The notes beneath the pieces were generated by a model. The model saw nothing but the letters and a program-made list of their open reading frames with translations, did not search any database and was not told the origin of the DNA. 64,000 nucleotides of DNA, taken from positions 1 to 64,000 of the forward strand of contig NZ_JAJISB010000041.1 of NCBI RefSeq assembly GCF_021245735.1, in the 5' to 3' direction. Origin of the DNA: Brevibacillus daliensis. Lineage in GTDB: Bacteria > Bacillota > Bacilli > Brevibacillales > Brevibacillaceae. Both the position numbers and the translations under genes were made by a program. Position 1 is the stretch's first letter. Each line of letters begins with the position of its first letter. This document shows positions 60,668 through 64,000 of this stretch, in pieces.

Positions 60668-60676
60668 TGCTATAAT
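60668..60676 (+). promoter_or_regulatory. Extended -10 promoter of salA
   Basis: TGC-TATAAT (60668-60676) is a perfect extended -10; the -35 region is poor. It lies about 40 bases before the salA start. Confidence 0.55.
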
Positions 60677-60714
60677 GATGCAAACAATGACAAGCCATCC
60701 AGGGGTGTTTATAT

Positions 60715-61803
60715 ATGATTTCAAAAGAGCAGGTACTTGAGGCATTACGTGACGTTAAAGATCCGGAGATTAATCGTAGTCTCGTTGAGTTAAACATGAT
60801 CCGGAATATTCAAATTAATGGTGCTGTAGTATCGCTAGAAGTGGTACTTACCATCACAGGCTGTCCGCTAAAAGCAAAAATTCATGATGATGTAGTGGCT
60901 GCTATCCGTGCATTGGGTGCGCAAGAAGTAGATGTACGTTTTGGTGCGATGACAGATGATGAAAGAGCGGCATTAAGTGCCCAATTGAAAGGGAATACGA
61001 AGCAACCTACTGCGCCAGGTCAAGCTCCGGTCTTACATCCAATGCTAAGTAAAGATTCAGCGACTACGTTTATTGCCATTACATCAGGTAAAGGTGGCGT
61101 AGGTAAATCCACGGTAACTGTTAACCTCGCAGTAGCTTTGGCACGTGCAGGTAAAAAGGTTGGAATTATTGACGCTGATATATACGGATTCAGTGTTCCT
61201 GATATGATGAACATTGAACAACGCCCAACAGTAATTGATCAAACTATTCTACCAGTTGAAAAATTTGGAGTAAAAGTAATGTCGATGGGCTTTTTCGTAG
61301 AGGATAATTCACCAGTTATTTGGCGTGGTCCTATGCTGGGAAAAATGCTTCGCAACTTCTTCAGTGAAGTTCACTGGGGAGAAGAGCTGGATTACCTGTT
61401 ACTTGATCTTCCACCAGGAACAGGGGATGTGGCGTTAGACATTCATACCATGATCCCTCAAAGCAAGGAAATCCTTGTTACTACTCCACATGCTACCGCT
61501 GCCTTTGTAGCAGCACGAGCAGGCTCCATGGCAAAACATACCGGCCATGAAATTATCGGTGTAGTAGAAAATATGGCCTGGTATGAAGCGAAGGACGGCT
61601 CTCAAGAATATGTATTTGGACGTGGTGGAGGGGCTAAATTGGCTGAGACACTTGCATCCAGATTACTAGCGCAGGTACCATTGGGACAACCAGAAAATCA
61701 CCCGCAGGAACCAGATTACTCACCATCTGTATATAAAGCTGATTCGGCAATCGGACGTATCTATGATCAATTAGCTGAGGATATTGACGCTCTTTGTAAA
61801 TAA
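60715..61803 (+). CDS. salA: SalA, Mrp/NBP35-family P-loop ATPase
   Basis: A 362-residue protein. A DUF59/MIP18-like domain (residues 1-85, ALRDVKDPEINRSLVELNM) precedes the ATPase with deviant Walker A TSGKGGVGKST (about 124-134) and LDLPPGTGDVALD. The C-terminal CxxC that binds an Fe-S cluster in ApbC/Mrp carriers is absent after VVENMAWYEA, as in SalA. SalA acts in Bacillus as a regulator; a cluster-carrier role is less likely. Position between cwlD and gerD supports SalA. Confidence 0.9.
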   Translation: MISKEQVLEALRDVKDPEINRSLVELNMIRNIQINGAVVSLEVVLTITGCPLKAKIHDDVVAAIRALGAQEVDVRFGAMTDDERAALSAQLKGNTKQPTAPGQAPVLHPMLSKDSATTFIAITSGKGGVGKSTVTVNLAVALARAGKKVGIIDADIYGFSVPDMMNIEQRPTVIDQTILPVEKFGVKVMSMGFFVEDNSPVIWRGPMLGKMLRNFFSEVHWGEELDYLLLDLPPGTGDVALDIHTMIPQSKEILVTTPHATAAFVAARAGSMAKHTGHEIIGVVENMAWYEAKDGSQEYVFGRGGGAKLAETLASRLLAQVPLGQPENHPQEPDYSPSVYKADSAIGRIYDQLAEDIDALCK

Positions 61804-61840
61804 GATATGGTCAGCTAAAAGGTTAGATATAAGGTAAGAG

Positions 61841-61874
61841 ACACCAGCTCCCGACTAAGGCTGGTGTTTTTTTA
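61841..61874 (+). terminator. Rho-independent terminator after salA
   Basis: Perfect arms ACACCAGC (61841-61848) and GCTGGTGT (61860-61867) followed by seven Ts. Confidence 0.93.
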
Positions 61875-61993
61875 TGGGATTAGAATGTATTATACTTGAC
61901 TTGGTAAAGTATTTTAATTATTGTCTAATTAGATTATTATCGAATTTAAGACTGTTATGGATCTGAATTTCTAAATGAAAGGAGTGGCCTCTG

Positions 61994-62626
61994 GTGCAAA
62001 TCGAGCTACTAGTACTTTTTCATAAGACAATGGGAGATGTTAATCGTTTACGCATTGTTTCCTTGTTAGCGCACCAGCCTATGAGTGGATTAGCTTTAGC
62101 TGAGCGTCTTGGAATATCACCTGCAACGATTACCCATCACACGCAGAAATTAAAAAAATTAGGATTATTAGTAGAAAAACGAGATAAAAATACGATCATT
62201 TTTCATCTATTACCTACGGAGCTTAAACGTTATTCTGATGCATTGCTTCCGGCGATAATGCCTGTAGATAAAGAACCTTTAGAGCAATGGCAGTTTATCC
62301 GTGATCATGAAAGAGAGGAGAATAACGAAATGGCACAGTTCCCTTTGCAAAAGGAAAAAGAACATGTGTGGAAGTCATTCTTCACAACGGATCATAAACT
62401 TAAAACAATCCCGGCTCAATGGAAAAAGAAATTATTTGTACTGGAGAAACTGGTAGAAAATCTGGTTGTCGGTCAAACCTATTCCGAAAAGGAAATCAGT
62501 GAGTATCTGAAGCAGTATCATGAGGACTTTGCTACACTACGTAGAGAATTAATCATGAACAATATCATGTATCGCAACAATAACGTCTACACATTGAATC
62601 CACGTGAAATGTGGAAAGAAGTATAA
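61994..62626 (+). CDS. ArsR-type winged-helix regulator with DUF2087 domain
   Basis: A 210-residue predicted DNA-binding protein. The N-terminal ArsR-like winged helix covers residues 1-80 (RLRIVSLLAHQPMSGLALAE, then SPATITHHTQKLKKLGLL). No metal-binding Cys cluster is present. A linker leads to a C-terminal DUF2087-type domain (KLFVLEKLVENLVVGQTYSE, LRRELIMNNIMYRNNNVYTL). GTG start 61994 has AAAGGAGTGG upstream. Target genes and signal unknown. Confidence 0.88.
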   Translation: MQIELLVLFHKTMGDVNRLRIVSLLAHQPMSGLALAERLGISPATITHHTQKLKKLGLLVEKRDKNTIIFHLLPTELKRYSDALLPAIMPVDKEPLEQWQFIRDHEREENNEMAQFPLQKEKEHVWKSFFTTDHKLKTIPAQWKKKLFVLEKLVENLVVGQTYSEKEISEYLKQYHEDFATLRRELIMNNIMYRNNNVYTLNPREMWKEV

Positions 62627-62657
62627 AAAGGTGGAATCACATCCACCTTTTTATTTT
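62625..62657 (+). terminator. Terminator between the regulator gene and gerD
   Basis: AAAAAGGTGGA pairs with TCCACCTTTTT with a short loop, followed by ATTTTT. It may act on both strands, as gerD converges from the right. Confidence 0.88.
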
Positions 62658-62686
62658 TAACAAGCGTTCGTTGGCGATTTCAATTA

Positions 62687-63307
62687 TTATTGGCCGCCGC
62701 CTCCACCACCGCCACTACTTTTCTTTTCCCTGCCTTTACCTTTCTTCTCAGGTTTTAGCATTTCTTCTTGGGCTTTGGTCATTAGCTTCAGCATTTCAGC
62801 TTGGAAAAGTGGGCTCTCTAGCGTATCCTTCATAATTTGCATGGTTTGCTTACGGTAGGCTGATGTTTTCATTAGATCAAGCAAACTTTTTTCAAATTCA
62901 GGGTCTTTCAGGATACTTATCATCATCTGTTGGTATTCAGGGTCTTTCATTAGGTCTTTTAACAGCTTTTTATTCTCATCCTTCATGGATTTTGCCAATG
63001 TGCTTGTGAAGGTTGGGTCCTTAAAAGCTTCCTTGATTTGCGGATTATTCGGCTTAGCGATACTCTGGATTAATGTGGTACGTACCATATCTGGAGTAAG
63101 CGCCAACTTCTTCTGGAAATTTTCATCCTTCATCATGTTCTCAACGGCTTTTTTGGCATCTTCCGTCTGTAGAATGTCGACAACCATTGTCTTGGTTGAT
63201 TTATAATCAGGTTGAGATTCAGTCGATGATGAAGTGCCGGTGCAACCCGATATTAGCAGGACAAAGGTCATCAAAATGATGTAACGAAACCATACCGTAT
63301 TTGTCAT
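62687..63307 (-). CDS. gerD: GerD, spore germination lipoprotein
   Basis: A 206-residue lipoprotein of the spore inner membrane, needed to cluster germinant receptors. The signal peptide ends in a lipobox (LLISGC), with the mature Cys at about residue 22. The helical core contains repeated K-D-P-E/F units (LMKDPEYQQMMISILKDPEF). The C-terminus is Lys-rich and ends in seven Gly and a Gln. ATG 63307 is chosen because AAGGAGAG lies 12 bases upstream; a GTG at 63319 is too close to it. Confidence 0.93.
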   Translation of the reverse strand: MTNTVWFRYIILMTFVLLISGCTGTSSSTESQPDYKSTKTMVVDILQTEDAKKAVENMMKDENFQKKLALTPDMVRTTLIQSIAKPNNPQIKEAFKDPTFTSTLAKSMKDENKKLLKDLMKDPEYQQMMISILKDPEFEKSLLDLMKTSAYRKQTMQIMKDTLESPLFQAEMLKLMTKAQEEMLKPEKKGKGREKKSSGGGGGGGQ

Positions 63308-63434
63308 AGCAGAGTGCACTCTCCTTTTTCACATCCCAACTACTTATAAAATGTGCAGTTTCACCTTTTCTTACGCTAGAATTTTCTTTCAGCCACTGGT
63401 ACAATCAAAGCGATTATAAAAGGAGGGACCAGCC

Positions 63435-64000
63435 TTGAGTTTGCGTAATTATGGTTGGCTGATTGGAACGACCTTACTTGTAGGTGGAATAGCAGGTGTA
63501 TTTATGGGGATGACTGTAGCCTCAAAAAGTCTCTACGATAGTACACTTGCCAATTTCTTTGTGGGAATATTCATGCATTTGTTGTACGGGATGACGATCA
63601 GTATTGTTGCTCAGATGGGTTTCTTTGCTTTTATGATGCTAAATTATATGGTGCTGACCCCAATGAAAAACAAAATCCTACGAAATAACATCCAGTTATT
63701 CTTTGTCGCATTCGTCTTTTTCGATATTGTCTATTTACGGTCCATTTCTTTTGGAGATGGCGGGTCCATTCTCCCGTACCTATTGGAACCAACCTTACTC
63801 CTGGTTGTTGCAGTCGCCACGGCTTTCGCGAAAGTAAAAGTGACCAATCCAACTGCATGGATCCCTACGTTATTTTTTATGTTCGTTGTTACAGCGATTG
63901 AATGGATTCCCGCTTTGCGTCAGGAAGAATTTGCAGCGGCAGCGACAATGGTTGTACCTTTGTTATGCTGCAATGCGTGGCAGATTATGCAATTACAACG
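63435..64000 (+). CDS. kbaA: KbaA-like KinB-signalling membrane protein (cut by window end)
   Basis: At least 188 residues are visible; the frame is still open at 64000. It has about six hydrophobic segments, beginning YGWLIGTTLLVGGIAGVFMG. KbaA in Bacillus activates the KinB sporulation pathway. The TTG start at 63435 has AAAGGAGGGACC upstream. Divergent from gerD, the same order as around Bacillus subtilis gerD-kbaA. Confidence 0.85.
   Translation, partial: MSLRNYGWLIGTTLLVGGIAGVFMGMTVASKSLYDSTLANFFVGIFMHLLYGMTISIVAQMGFFAFMMLNYMVLTPMKNKILRNNIQLFFVAFVFFDIVYLRSISFGDGGSILPYLLEPTLLLVVAVATAFAKVKVTNPTAWIPTLFFMFVVTAIEWIPALRQEEFAAAATMVVPLLCCNAWQIMQLQ

Overview
The window is a chromosomal segment from a low-GC, endospore-forming Firmicute. 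The proteins and gene order fit Brevibacillus or a close relative within Paenibacillaceae; the species assignment is an inference, because no 16S gene is present. Spore-former markers are sigH, cwlD, gerD and kbaA. CtsR-McsA-McsB-ClpC, a Cys T-box and an L10 leader are also typical of Firmicutes. Nearly all genes run on the + strand and form the conserved backbone from ctsR to kbaA. No tRNA or rRNA genes, CRISPR arrays, prophage or transposase genes were seen.

Layout. 1-2230: a glycolipid-type glycosyltransferase and a HAD phosphatase. 2281-7160: the heat-shock operon ctsR-mcsA-mcsB-clpC with a textbook SigA promoter overlapped or followed by CtsR heptads. 7385-10665: radA, disA (c-di-AMP synthase) and pssA. 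10984-11379 (minus): an unrecognised small Cys-containing protein. 11694-13988: yacL, ispD, ispF. 14037-19613: gltX, a Cys-type T-box, cysE-cysS-mrnC-rlmB-rae1. 19697-24815: sigH, rpmG-secE-nusG, rplK-rplA, the L10 leader with rplJ-rplL, and ybxB. 25149-37335: rpoB-rpoC, ybxF, rpsL-rpsG-fusA-tuf. 37496-38870: a convergent accessory pair (EamA transporter and truncated haemoglobin) between tuf and rpsJ. 39134-54099: the S10-spc-alpha ribosomal superoperon from rpsJ to rplQ, including secY, adk, map, infA and rpoA. 54190-57465: ecfA1-ecfA2-ecfT-truA. 57661-58510: rplM-rpsI. 59011-64000: a DUF2225 protein, cwlD, salA, an ArsR-type regulator, gerD (minus) and kbaA (cut by the window end).

How the genes work together. 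Most of the window builds the transcription and translation machinery: core RNA polymerase, elongation factors, about 30 ribosomal proteins, SecY/SecE, EF-Tu/EF-G, IF-1, tRNA synthetases, RNA processing and rRNA modification. Proteolysis and stress genes lie at the left end and sporulation or germination genes at the right end. Much regulation appears to be through 5' leaders: a Cys T-box, an L10 leader, probable S10 and L13 leaders, and several strong uncharacterised hairpins before rpmG, rpoB, tuf and rpoA.

No clearly new multi-gene system was found. The most unusual items are a dispersed non-coding repeat, with one copy inside the ctsR-mcsA junction and one after pssA; a promoter-terminator pair in the rpoB leader; a long hairpin directly before rpoA; a possible decayed KOW gene between map and infA; and a frameshifted minus-strand gene remnant with its own terminator downstream of rpsI.
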